From: Methanobrevibacter sp.
Lineage (GTDB): Archaea; Methanobacteriota; Methanobacteria; Methanobacteriales; Methanobacteriaceae
Assembly: GCF_017427765.1 (NCBI RefSeq)
Contig: NZ_JAFRSC010000016.1
Location: 57,074-121,073 of the forward strand
Length of the DNA stretch: 64,000 bases
Reading direction: 5' to 3'
The translations under genes were made by a program, and so were the position numbers. Below the pieces are notes generated by a model, which made no database searches, was not told the origin of the DNA, and saw only the letters and a list, made by a program, of their open reading frames with translations. This document shows positions 55,618 through 63,859 of the stretch, one piece after another. Numbering within the stretch: position 1 is the stretch's first letter; every line of letters begins with the position of its first letter.

Positions 55618-55640
55618 CATATGTAAAACTTTTACATATG
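55618..55640 (+). promoter_or_regulatory. PadR-type operator (23-bp perfect palindrome)
   Basis: CATATGTAAAA and TTTTACATATG flank a single C. The site lies 28 nt before the PadR start and just downstream of a TATA stretch (55580-55605), a position where a bound repressor would block transcription. A further CATATGTA half lies near 55531. Confidence 0.65.
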
Positions 55641-55668
55641 GGGTGATATTATTACTTACAATAGAAAT

Positions 55669-56058
55669 GTGTTGAAAACTAAAAAGCATTTAATGAAATA
55701 CTTCACCAATGCTTTTACACATAATTTAATCCTATGGATTATTTCTAAAGAGACAATTCACGGATATGGAATAATGAAGAAGCTAGATGAATTTTTTAAA
55801 TCAGATGAAGATTTTAAAAATACTTCTTCAAAAATCTATCCTCTTTTAAGAAAAATGGAACGTAACGGTCTTATAAAAGGGGAATGGAGAATTAATGAGA
55901 ATAATAAACGTGTTAAATACTATTCAATCACTGAAGATGGCGAAACCGTTTTGTTATTGATTAGGGAAAAATTCAATAAATTTCAAAATAATCCTCAGTG
56001 GATAGAATTTATGAACGATATTTCAGATAGGAGCAAAGACAATGAAGAACGCAATTGA
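55669..56058 (+). CDS. PadR-family transcriptional regulator, 129 aa
   Basis: Winged-helix repressor: LILWIISKETIHGYGIMKKLDEFF, then the recognition region SSKIYPLLRKMERNGLIKGEW and the wing (NNKRVKYYSITEDGE). The predicted start is GTG 55669; GGGGTGAT lies 22 nt upstream, so an earlier non-standard start such as ATT is possible. It heads the ABC transporter operon and overlaps the ATPase gene by 17 nt. PadR proteins usually respond to drugs or phenolics and repress such exporters. Confidence 0.85.
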   Translation: MLKTKKHLMKYFTNAFTHNLILWIISKETIHGYGIMKKLDEFFKSDEDFKNTSSKIYPLLRKMERNGLIKGEWRINENNKRVKYYSITEDGETVLLLIREKFNKFQNNPQWIEFMNDISDRSKDNEERN

Positions 56059-57091
56059 AACCAAAAATCTAACTAAGGTTTACAACAATAATTTCACTGC
56101 GGTCAATTCACTTAATTTAACCATTCCGGATAAGAGTATTTTTGGAATGTTAGGACCGAATGGAGCAGGTAAAACAACAACAATAAAAATGCTCACCTGT
56201 TTGATTCAGCCTACTTCAGGAAATGCTACAGTTGGAGGATATGACGTTTTAAAAAATCCCAACGAAGTGAGAAATCTTTTGGGAATGGTACCGCAGCAAG
56301 TTAGCTTATATAAGGACTTAACAGTAATGGAAAATTCACAGCTATGCGCTGACTATTATGGAGTACCTAGAGATGAGAGGGATTCCCGTATTAATGATTT
56401 GATGGAACTCGTAGATATCAAATATGCAAAGGATAAAAGAGTGGGTCAGCTATCCGGTGGTCAAAAGCAAAAGGCATCACTTGTGGCCAGCATGGTTCAC
56501 AGGCCAGACATTTTATTTTTGGATGAACCAACAATTGGTCTAGACCCAACCACAAAACGCACATTATGGGATCTGATTCGTGAATTGAATGATAATGGGC
56601 ACACAATTATTTTGTGTTCACACGACATGCATGAAGTGGACATGCTTTGTGATAATGTTGGAATTATAAATACTGGAAATCTTGTAGCCTATGACACACC
56701 GCAAGGCCTTAAGGATTCTCTATTGGAAAGCAATAGAAGAGAAATGACTGAAGCACTGTCAAAGATTTCATCTGAAAACGAGGTTTCCACCTCAACTAAA
56801 GAGGACATTGAAAACTTAAGCTTGAGGAAAATGTCAATATTGCTTAAGAAACATGATGATGCCATTATTGAATCCATGAAAAAATCTTCCAGCATTAAAA
56901 GCATTGAAATAGCTCGAAATGGCCGTTTAAATTTAAGAATCGACAGTTTTGATGACATGGCTGTTCAAAATGTGCTAAATGACATTAACTCTTCAGGAGG
57001 CATTATAAAATCCGTTTCAACTGAAGAGCCATCTCTTGAAGATGTATTTATCAAATCAACATCAAAGGTGAATGAAGATGATAGAGCCTAG
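56042..57091 (+). CDS. ABC-2 type drug-exporter ATP-binding protein, 349 aa
   Basis: Walker A MLGPNGAGKTTTIKML, signature LSGGQKQKASLVASM, Walker B ILFLDEPTIGLDPTTKR and the HDMHEVDMLCD switch region place it with DrrA/CcmA-type exporters. The C-terminal 110 residues (from DSLLESNRREM) form the extended domain of multidrug or lipid exporters. The start is behind GGAGC, inside the PadR gene. Partner of the permease that overlaps its end. Confidence 0.9.
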   Translation: MKNAIETKNLTKVYNNNFTAVNSLNLTIPDKSIFGMLGPNGAGKTTTIKMLTCLIQPTSGNATVGGYDVLKNPNEVRNLLGMVPQQVSLYKDLTVMENSQLCADYYGVPRDERDSRINDLMELVDIKYAKDKRVGQLSGGQKQKASLVASMVHRPDILFLDEPTIGLDPTTKRTLWDLIRELNDNGHTIILCSHDMHEVDMLCDNVGIINTGNLVAYDTPQGLKDSLLESNRREMTEALSKISSENEVSTSTKEDIENLSLRKMSILLKKHDDAIIESMKKSSSIKSIEIARNGRLNLRIDSFDDMAVQNVLNDINSSGGIIKSVSTEEPSLEDVFIKSTSKVNEDDRA

Positions 57092-58232
57092 AAAGTTCTG
57101 GTGGATGATTAAGAAGGAATTGATTTCACTTAAAAGACACCCCAGCCGTTTATTCGCAATACTTGTATTTCCAATAATAATGATATTGCTTTTTGGTTAC
57201 GGAATGGGTGGAGACATGACAGATTTACCAATAGTGGTCGTTTCCCAAAGCAGCGGAGACTTGACAGATTTAACCCTTGACACTATAAAAACAACCGAAA
57301 CCTATCACGTTGTTGAGGTTATAGATAGTCTAAGTGAAGGAAAGGAGCGTGTAGATTCAGGTGAAGTTAAGGCAGCCATCATACTGCCGTCCGATTATGA
57401 TGAAGATACGTCTAATCAAAAAGCTGTAACGCTGTATTTGGATTCTTCAGACCAAATGGCATCTCAAATTCTTGAGTCTTCTACACAAGGAATATTCTAT
57501 AGATTGTCTAATATGGTAGCTTCCCAAACCAGCGTTTCAACTAAAGATGCAAATGTCACTCCGTCAATTTCCCATTCTTTAAGCAACTTTAAGGATGATA
57601 TAAGCTTGCATATCAACAGAATCTATGGAAATATCAAATACATTGACTTTTTGGTTCCTGCAGTTCTTGGCATGACTATTATGATGAGCTGTATGATGGG
57701 AATGGGCGCAACCATAGCGGGCGAGCGTGAAACAGGTGAGCTTGCACGACTATTCATGACTCCAACATCTGTTTCTACTGTCATTGGTGGAAAAATAGCA
57801 TCAAAATTGTTAATAGAATTGGTGAGAGCTTTGATACTGATTTTAATGGCAATCATATTGTTCAATGTCAGTATTAAAGGTGGAATATTGCAGACATTTA
57901 TTGTATTGGTAATTGGGGCATTGTGTTTTGTAGGATTTGGAATCATGCTTTCTGCAAGAACCCAGACCCAGGAGGACTATGCCCAAATCGTTTTGCCGTT
58001 TTCCATGCCGATGATGTTTGTTTCAGGAGTATTCTATCCAATTGAGACAATGCCATGGATTTTCCAAAAACTTGCATATATCTTCCCACTGACTTATTTG
58101 AATGATGCAATGAGAGGAATAATGCTTAAGGGACAAAATTTAGGTGATGTATGGGTAGATTTAGCAATACTTTTAGGATTTACACTATTATTCTTCATAA
58201 TTGGTGTAAAAAGATTCAATAGGGATGTATAG
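57078..58232 (+). CDS. ABC-2 type permease, 384 aa
   Basis: N-terminal helix (KRHPSRLFAILVFPIIMILLFGYGM), a large extracytoplasmic loop of about 150 residues, then five helices with the ABC-2 sequence ERETGELARLFMTPTSVSTVIGGKI. ATG 57078, six nt behind AGGTGA, is preferred to the adjacent ATG 57072. It overlaps the ATPase gene by 14 nt. Together they export an unknown drug or lipid-like compound. Confidence 0.88.
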   Translation: MIEPRKFWWMIKKELISLKRHPSRLFAILVFPIIMILLFGYGMGGDMTDLPIVVVSQSSGDLTDLTLDTIKTTETYHVVEVIDSLSEGKERVDSGEVKAAIILPSDYDEDTSNQKAVTLYLDSSDQMASQILESSTQGIFYRLSNMVASQTSVSTKDANVTPSISHSLSNFKDDISLHINRIYGNIKYIDFLVPAVLGMTIMMSCMMGMGATIAGERETGELARLFMTPTSVSTVIGGKIASKLLIELVRALILILMAIILFNVSIKGGILQTFIVLVIGALCFVGFGIMLSARTQTQEDYAQIVLPFSMPMMFVSGVFYPIETMPWIFQKLAYIFPLTYLNDAMRGIMLKGQNLGDVWVDLAILLGFTLLFFIIGVKRFNRDV

Positions 58233-58243
58233 GAGGTTTTAAT

Positions 58244-59449
58244 TTGTATAAAAAATTTATAATTGCTTTAATAGTGTGTCTTTTATGTTTATCTCCAATT
58301 GCCGCTGAAAATTGGAATACATTTGCTGGTGATGTTAATCACACAGCTTACAGGGATGATAGTTCAGAATTTGTGACAAACTTATGGACATTCAATATGG
58401 AATCTCCGATTCACTCATCCCCTGCAATCTATAAGGACTTGATTTATATCATTTCCTCTCAAGGAATATTGAAGGCTGTGGATATGGAAACCAGTGAAGA
58501 GGAATGGGATTTGGATTTGGAAGCTCAAACCAATTCTTCTCCCATAATTAATTCAAACAGATTATATATTGGTACTGAGGATGGCCTTAAGGCTATTGAC
58601 ATTAACAGTCATAAAGTTGTATGGGAATATGACTGCGACAGTGTTGAGTCAACTCCTATGATTTATAATGATGTTGTTTACTTTGGAAGCAATGATGGGC
58701 ACTTGTATGGACTTAACAAAACAAATGGGAAAGTCATTTTAAATAAAAAGTTGGATGGTGAGTTGAAATCATCACCAATTGTTGTCAGCGATTCAATTTA
58801 TATTGGATCTACAAATGGCAAATTATATTCTATAGGAACCGATAAAGACAAAAACTGGGAATTTACCACTGGTGATGAAATTCTTTCGACACCAACCTAT
58901 GTAAATAAAAGCGTAATTTTCGGTTCAAGCGATGGCAGCTTGTATTGCTTAAACAAGTCTAATGGGGATTTACTCTGGAAAGTTGATTTAAATAACAAGA
59001 TAATCTCTTCTCCAACTGTGGATGAACATGACAACAGTGTATATATTGGATCCGATGAAGGTAATTTTACCTGCTTAGATATTCGTGATGGTACAATTAA
59101 ATGGTCCCATTCTATTGGAGACAAAATCCAAACAACCCCTGCACTTAAAGATAATTTACTTGCTTTCGGTTCTAATAATGGTAACTTTTATGTGCTAAAC
59201 AAATATACTGGTGCCGAAGAGTTTACCTATAATCCTGGAACTATATTGTTTAACGCAGCAATCACATCCTCACCAGTAATAAACGGCAATAGCCTATTCT
59301 TTGGCGATGACTCTGGAAACTTATACTCATTAAATATTGACAAACATGAGGTTCCAGGCTCAACTCAAATGTATTACTCAATAGCCGTTTTAATCATTGT
59401 TTTGATAGTGGCTTTTGTTGCAGTTAAAAAAATAAAAGATAGAAAATAA
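58244..59449 (+). CDS. secreted PQQ-like beta-propeller protein with C-terminal membrane anchor, 401 aa
   Basis: TTG start behind AGGAGG. A signal peptide (KFIIALIVCLLCLSPIAAENW) leads to seven or so repeats of the type SSPIINSNRLYIGTEDGLKAID and SSPTVDEHDNSVYIGSDEG, the PQQ/BamB-like propeller. A last helix (SIAVLIIVLIVAFVAVKKI) anchors it outside the membrane. The gene follows the permease by 11 nt, so it may assist the exporter or scaffold surface proteins; a quinone enzyme role is unlikely. Confidence 0.85.
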   Translation: MYKKFIIALIVCLLCLSPIAAENWNTFAGDVNHTAYRDDSSEFVTNLWTFNMESPIHSSPAIYKDLIYIISSQGILKAVDMETSEEEWDLDLEAQTNSSPIINSNRLYIGTEDGLKAIDINSHKVVWEYDCDSVESTPMIYNDVVYFGSNDGHLYGLNKTNGKVILNKKLDGELKSSPIVVSDSIYIGSTNGKLYSIGTDKDKNWEFTTGDEILSTPTYVNKSVIFGSSDGSLYCLNKSNGDLLWKVDLNNKIISSPTVDEHDNSVYIGSDEGNFTCLDIRDGTIKWSHSIGDKIQTTPALKDNLLAFGSNNGNFYVLNKYTGAEEFTYNPGTILFNAAITSSPVINGNSLFFGDDSGNLYSLNIDKHEVPGSTQMYYSIAVLIIVLIVAFVAVKKIKDRK

Positions 59450-59461
59450 CTTCTATCTTTT
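59434..59461 (+). terminator. intrinsic terminator of the PadR-ABC-propeller operon
   Basis: AAAAGATAGAA (59434-59444) and TTCTATCTTTT (59451-59461) form a hairpin over the stop codon, followed by AT-rich sequence. Confidence 0.65.
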
Positions 59462-59791
59462 AATTAACTTTTAAAAAGCAATATCATTTAAATATAAATA
59501 GATGGAACCCATTATTTATATATAGAGCCAAGCAGAATATTTTCAAATAACCTGACTTACATATGGTATCACGAATATGAATCAATAATTGAAAGAATAA
59601 CTTTTTAATAACTTTTAACGAATTTAAACGAAACTTTATATCTAACAAAAAGTTAATACCCTATTTTCATTAATTCTTTTTTTCAAAATTCCCAAATATA
59701 ACCATCAAGCTTTACAGCATCCCCCATTAACAGGTCATTTTTAATTTTATTTATATAAAATAAATAATGGAGTTATATGAATAGACAAATA

Positions 59792-59945
59792 ATTGATGAA
59801 TGAAAAATATTTAATTATCATAAGTTTCAAAAAAAGTAGTGTAAAGAGAAAAGTTATACAACTATCGCATAAGTTTTCATATAATACCTCAATTATGTTA
59901 ATTAATAATATTTTACTTTTTTAAATTATATATAATTAATAGCTA
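59792..59945. repeat. dispersed repeat copy C with broken 18-codon ORF
   Basis: Aligns with copy B. On the minus strand the frame from ATG 59880 reads MKTYAIVV, then a stop, then LFSLHYFF, so the peptide frame is interrupted. GAGGT precedes the ATG and the TATA stretch (59923-59945) follows at the same distance as in copy B. The stretch 59462-59791 is AT-rich and shows no gene. Confidence 0.55.
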
Positions 59946-60166
59946 CTTTTTCTTTTCATGAATATTAATTCAAAATATTTGTATAAAGTTGATTGAAAAA
60001 TATGCATAAGTGGTAGAACTTTTTCGTGAGTTTCAATGAAACAATGTTCTCTAACCTTTTTTACAACATCATTATCTTTAACATCACCAATCAACAAAGG
60101 AGAATCAAGATTATGCAACTTTTGGTTCCTTTTGACCATCTTCATGTTGCTGTTGGCATAACACAC
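59936..60166 (-). pseudogene. 51-aa small-protein family, copy 1 (stop lost, C-terminus diverged)
   Basis: From GTG 60166 the frame reads VCYANSNMKMVKRNQKLHNL and then DSPLLIGDVKDNDVV, closely matching the copies at 61565-61720 and 63567-63722. At codon 52, where the others stop, it has CCA and runs 25 codons further, and residues 36-50 have diverged. I regard it as a decaying copy. Confidence 0.55.
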
Positions 60167-60194
60167 TTTAAATTATCTACTACATTTAGTGAAA

Positions 60195-60218
60195 TTTGTT
60201 CTATACTATACGAACAAA
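60195..60218 (-). promoter_or_regulatory. 24-bp operator-like palindrome before copy 1 of the 51-aa family
   Basis: TTTGTTC and GAACAAA are inverted across a TATACTATAC centre. The site ends 28 nt upstream of GTG 60166, the same distance as at 63751-63774 and a decayed version at 61749-61770. Confidence 0.5.
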
Positions 60219-60298
60219 AAATGATTTAAAAGTAGCAAAATCCTCTACCACAGTCCTGCCCATATTATTTTACAATATATTTAAATAACATAACCTAT

Positions 60299-60318
60299 AA
60301 ACTTATCATGATAAGTTT
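60299..60318 (+). promoter_or_regulatory. MarR-type operator (20-bp perfect palindrome)
   Basis: AAACTTATCATGATAAGTTT lies 17 nt before the MarR gene start, next to an AT-rich promoter stretch (60270-60298), and is the obvious autoregulatory site. Confidence 0.65.
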
Positions 60319-60335
60319 TATTGTTGGATGATACT

Positions 60336-60788
60336 ATGGACACGTTAAATAAGGTTGAAAAGATAGATATAATTCCATTATATCCTGCACTGAATTTAAT
60401 TTTAAAAGGCCATACAAGCTTTTTTGAAAAAAAACTCAAAGGAACTAATGTGACTCCTGCTGAAATACATTATATTCTAAGAATTTATGTGGACAATGAA
60501 AATATCACACAACGGGATTTATCAGAAACGTTCAGCGTATCCGAACCCGTCGTTGCCAGAACCCTAAAAAATCTTGAAAACAAGGGATTTGTAATACGAA
60601 CTAAAGATCCCAACAATAAAACACGAAGATTACTCTCTTTAAGTGAACAGGGTTTTGAAATAAGTGAAAACATGTTACATATTACCGATGAGTGGTTAAA
60701 AGAAATCTATAAGGATATCAATGAATCAGATATTGACAAATTCAATGAAATAATTAAATTACTGGTCATTAATTCTTTGAAATTATAA
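60336..60788 (+). CDS. MarR-family transcriptional regulator, 150 aa
   Basis: ATG 60336, behind GGATGAT, is preferred to TTG 60321. Winged-helix core: TPAEIHYILRIYVDNENITQRDLSETFSVSEPVVARTLKNLENKGFVIR, with the wing DPNNKTRRLLSLSEQG. The flanking helices would dimerise. It probably represses itself through the palindrome at 60299-60318 and the downstream HXXEE gene, 29 nt away. Confidence 0.87.
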   Translation: MDTLNKVEKIDIIPLYPALNLILKGHTSFFEKKLKGTNVTPAEIHYILRIYVDNENITQRDLSETFSVSEPVVARTLKNLENKGFVIRTKDPNNKTRRLLSLSEQGFEISENMLHITDEWLKEIYKDINESDIDKFNEIIKLLVINSLKL

Positions 60789-60817
60789 AAAAACAACAAA
60801 ATTATAAGGTGATAATT

Positions 60818-61492
60818 ATGGCAGAATCATTATTGGACAAATGGTGCGGAGAACCATGGCTGCATACAACATATTTTTTAGGAATCGTGATGCTTAATGT
60901 TTTGATAATTAATTGGGGCGTATGGGATGTGCCGCAAAAATTAATGGCATTGCTTGCAATATTTCTACCTTTGCATGTATTTGAAGAGCTTGCCTGGCCA
61001 AACGGATTTCATTTCATGATGAACAAGATAGTTCAAAAATCAGACAATCCTCTTGCATATCCTGAAAACAAGCTAACCGACATGATTACTAACTTTGGAG
61101 CGGAAATACTATTCATCGCATTAACATTCCTCACACCAATGCTCGGAAACAAAGGAGTGATATTTGTAATATTTTTCGGTATCGGCGAAACAATTGCCCA
61201 TACAGTATTCAGCACACTAACATACAGACAATACAAATCCAAAGGCAAAAAAACATTATATTCGCCAGGACTAGTAACAGCATGGTGTTTATTGCTTGAA
61301 ACCGCAATTTACGGCATATACTGGTTAATATATTCAAAAACCTTTGTTATGGCAGACTTATGGGGATTGGCATTTGTAGCATTTCTAATCATATTCATGA
61401 TACGTTTACCGTTTATCATATCCTACAAATATAAATCCACAAGATTTGCATATTCAGAAATAGGATATCTGGAAAAATACGAATCTGATTGA
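60818..61492 (+). CDS. HXXEE-domain membrane protein, 224 aa
   Basis: ATG 60818 behind AGGTGAT is preferred to GTG 60809. About six membrane helices. LPLHVFEELAWPNGFHFM carries the HxxEE motif, FGIGETIAHTVFS a second conserved site, and LETAIYGIYW follows. The family is thought to be a membrane enzyme or binding protein; its substrate is unknown to me. Co-transcribed with the MarR regulator. Confidence 0.78.
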   Translation: MAESLLDKWCGEPWLHTTYFLGIVMLNVLIINWGVWDVPQKLMALLAIFLPLHVFEELAWPNGFHFMMNKIVQKSDNPLAYPENKLTDMITNFGAEILFIALTFLTPMLGNKGVIFVIFFGIGETIAHTVFSTLTYRQYKSKGKKTLYSPGLVTAWCLLLETAIYGIYWLIYSKTFVMADLWGLAFVAFLIIFMIRLPFIISYKYKSTRFAYSEIGYLEKYESD

Positions 61493-61564
61493 ACTGCAAT
61501 AGATATGCCAAGTAGTTCGATTTCAAAAGTTAATATGAAAACTATGCATCGATATAAATAGAGG

Positions 61565-61720
61565 TTAGAATAATTTTTGTTGTGCATCAATGAAGCTGGG
61601 TTCATTGACCTCATTTACAACATCATCATCTTTAACTTCCCCAATCAATAAGGGTGAATCTGGATTATGCAACTTTTGATTCTTTTTGACCAGCTTCATG
61701 TTGGCGTTGGCGTAACACAC
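61565..61720 (-). CDS. 51-aa small-protein family, copy 2
   Basis: GTG 61720 starts a 51-residue frame VCYANANMKLVKKNQKLHNP, then DSPLLIGEVKDDDVVNEV and EPSFIDAQQKLF. The frame is open further upstream only in this copy. Same length and pattern as 63567-63722. No ribosome binding site; the upstream 60 nt are conserved in all copies, including a palindrome remnant at 61749-61770. It lies between the HXXEE gene and the MFS gene. Apart from this and a terminator, 61493-61847 shows no gene. Confidence 0.5.
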   Translation of the reverse strand: MCYANANMKLVKKNQKLHNPDSPLLIGEVKDDDVVNEVNEPSFIDAQQKLF

Positions 61721-61831
61721 TTCAAAATATCTACAACTTTTAGTGAAATTTATCCTATCATACAAACAAAATGAATAAAATCAAAATTGAATAATTTCTG
61801 ACAACACTCAAACCATTTAAAAAAAAAGGCA

Positions 61832-61852
61832 AATGAGAGATTGTCTCTCATT
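61832..61852 (-). terminator. intrinsic terminator of the MFS gene
   Basis: AATGAGAGA (61832-61840) and TCTCTCATT (61844-61852) form a hairpin across the stop codon, followed on the minus strand by a run of nine T. Confidence 0.8.
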
Positions 61853-63365
61853 GTTTTTTAATATTTTTATTTTTTATCCGCAGCGTTATAATTAACATAG
61901 CTGCTAACACGATGGCTAATCCATACATTACGGTTGCCATTGCATTCTGAATAATTATATCTGCAGTATTCACAACAATACTATCTTGTCCCTCTATAGT
62001 GTCTAATTTTTGGAAGTAGTCATAGACCTCCTGATGGAATTGTTCATCTCCTGAATAATCAGGCGCATAGGTATCGACTGCAGTACTAATACCGCCCATA
62101 ACTCCAAGAATTAGAATTATTCCAATGATTGCTGTACCCAATGAGGAACCTAATGTCTCACCAGTTGTAATAATACCAGATGCATTATTTTGGCCTTCAG
62201 CAGGAACATCGAATAATGCAACATCCGCTGCTAAAGCCATCATAAAACCAATACCTGTCCCAAGTAAAAACTGCCCCGGAATTAAATCCAGCATGTTTAC
62301 ATTTAATTTAAATTGATAACTTAAAATCAGACATCCTACAATAGATATTATACATCCTATTGCCATGAGCGTCTTGTGATTCAGTTTTCCTATTAGATTT
62401 GGAGCGGTCAATGAAAAAATAAACAAAGCCATAACAAACGGAAGTGAAGCCAAACCAGTATCGAATGGATTTAACTGCAATACACTTTGGAAAAACAGAA
62501 CCATTACAAAAAATGTTCCAGATATTACAATATTATATAATAACTTAATAGATGTACCTATACGCAAATTTTTGTCTCTAAATAATTCAACATCAATCAA
62601 TGGCACCTTGCCTGACCTTTTTCTTTTGAGTTCAAACCATATAAAGATTGCTAAGACTATCAATCCCAAAATTATCTCAATTATGCTGGTAGCAACATCC
62701 TTAGTCAGAGTCAAAATACCAAGCACAAGCAAAAGAAGACATATACCGGAAAGTATAGCACCACTAATATCAAGATCGCTTTTAGATTCAGTAGGCTTAA
62801 AATCAGGTATTTTATTTTGCATTACTAAAATAAATAAAATGAATATTAATTCAAATGCGAAAGTGTATCTCCAGCTGAAAAAAGTTGTAATAAGCCCACC
62901 AAGGAGCGGAGCTAAAATATCTGCAAGTCCTGCCATTACCCCGAGAGTTGCCAAAGCAATTGTACGCTTTCTGCCGGAATATATTCCGCTTATTATTGAA
63001 ACTATGGCAGGCAGCATTAATGCCGCAGCAACACCTTTAATCGCTGCCCATCCGACAAAAAACATTGTAACACTTGAACTTAATACTGCAGCAAATATTC
63101 CTATACCAAAAAGTGCAGCACCAATTACAAACAGTTTCTTTTTACCAACTATGTCCTGAAGTTTGGTACTGAACAGTATCAACGCAGCAGTGATAAGAGT
63201 ACAAAACGACACAATCATTTGAATAGTACTAACATCAGCATTCAAATCAACAACAATTCGAGAAATGCTAACATTCATGAAGAAAGAGTCCAACACTATA
63301 ATAAATGAAGCACAAGCCACAACTATTAACGGAAACCAAGAACTCTCGTTAGCCTTTTCATTCAT
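61848..63365 (-). CDS. MFS exporter of the DHA2 (EmrB/QacA) type, 505 aa
   Basis: About fourteen membrane helices. The opening ACASFIIVLDSFFMNVSISRIVVDL with the DSFFMNVS motif in helix 1 is typical of DHA2 drug:H+ antiporters, as is the GxxxGPxxGG-type motif C (here VMAGLADILAPLLGGLIT). GGAGGATTAATAAGT precedes the start. The gene is flanked by two copies of the 51-aa family. Likely exports drugs or bile-type compounds; the substrate is unknown. Confidence 0.88.
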   Translation of the reverse strand: MNEKANESSWFPLIVVACASFIIVLDSFFMNVSISRIVVDLNADVSTIQMIVSFCTLITAALILFSTKLQDIVGKKKLFVIGAALFGIGIFAAVLSSSVTMFFVGWAAIKGVAAALMLPAIVSIISGIYSGRKRTIALATLGVMAGLADILAPLLGGLITTFFSWRYTFAFELIFILFILVMQNKIPDFKPTESKSDLDISGAILSGICLLLLVLGILTLTKDVATSIIEIILGLIVLAIFIWFELKRKRSGKVPLIDVELFRDKNLRIGTSIKLLYNIVISGTFFVMVLFFQSVLQLNPFDTGLASLPFVMALFIFSLTAPNLIGKLNHKTLMAIGCIISIVGCLILSYQFKLNVNMLDLIPGQFLLGTGIGFMMALAADVALFDVPAEGQNNASGIITTGETLGSSLGTAIIGIILILGVMGGISTAVDTYAPDYSGDEQFHQEVYDYFQKLDTIEGQDSIVVNTADIIIQNAMATVMYGLAIVLAAMLIITLRIKNKNIKKQ

Positions 63366-63566
63366 ACTTATTAATCCTCCAACATATTATCTTAAAAAAT
63401 ATTTTAACATTCAAACTTAAACATGAACTTAATTTTATATTTGCTTTCCAAACAATTAAATTTTTGGATGGAATTTTTACATAATACTGCAAGAACACCA
63501 CAATTCTGTAAGATTGATTTTCAAATGCATTCTATGAACATCAAATATCAAAGGCCTAACTAAAAA

Positions 63567-63722
63567 CTACATCAATCTATTTTGAGCATCAATATAGCTT
63601 GGCTCTGAAATTTCCTTTACGGTTTCACCATCTTTAACATCCTCGATTAACAATGGTGAGTCCGGATTATGCAACTTCTGATTCATTTTAACCAACTTCA
63701 TGTAACTGTTTGCATAACGCAC
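63567..63722 (-). CDS. 51-aa small-protein family, copy 3
   Basis: GTG 63722 starts a 51-residue frame VRYANSYMKLVKMNQKLHNP, then DSPLLIEDVKDGETVKEI and EPSYIDAQNRLM. An in-frame TAA lies 9 nt upstream, so the GTG is the only reasonable start. Most differences from copy 2 are conservative (E/D, I/V, K/R, Y/F), as expected for a protein under selection. The gap 63366-63566 shows no other feature. Confidence 0.55.
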   Translation of the reverse strand: MRYANSYMKLVKMNQKLHNPDSPLLIEDVKDGETVKEISEPSYIDAQNRLM

Positions 63723-63750
63723 TTTAAATTATCTACTACTTTTAGTAAAA

Positions 63751-63842
63751 TTTGTTCGATACAATACGAACAAAAAAAATTAAAAAGTAAATGAATTATC
63801 TACTACTTTTTAGTTAAGTTTGTTTTATAGTTAACGAACAAA
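63751..63842 (-). promoter_or_regulatory. tandem operator-like palindromes before copy 3
   Basis: Two 24-bp palindromes, 63751-63774 (TTTGTTCG and CGAACAAA arms) and 63819-63842 (TTTGTT and AACAAA arms), each follow ATTATCTACTACTTTT on the plus strand, so the unit of about 50 nt is tandemly duplicated. The first ends 28 nt before GTG 63722. Confidence 0.5.
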
Positions 63843-63859
63843 TATTACTTGTCAAATGC

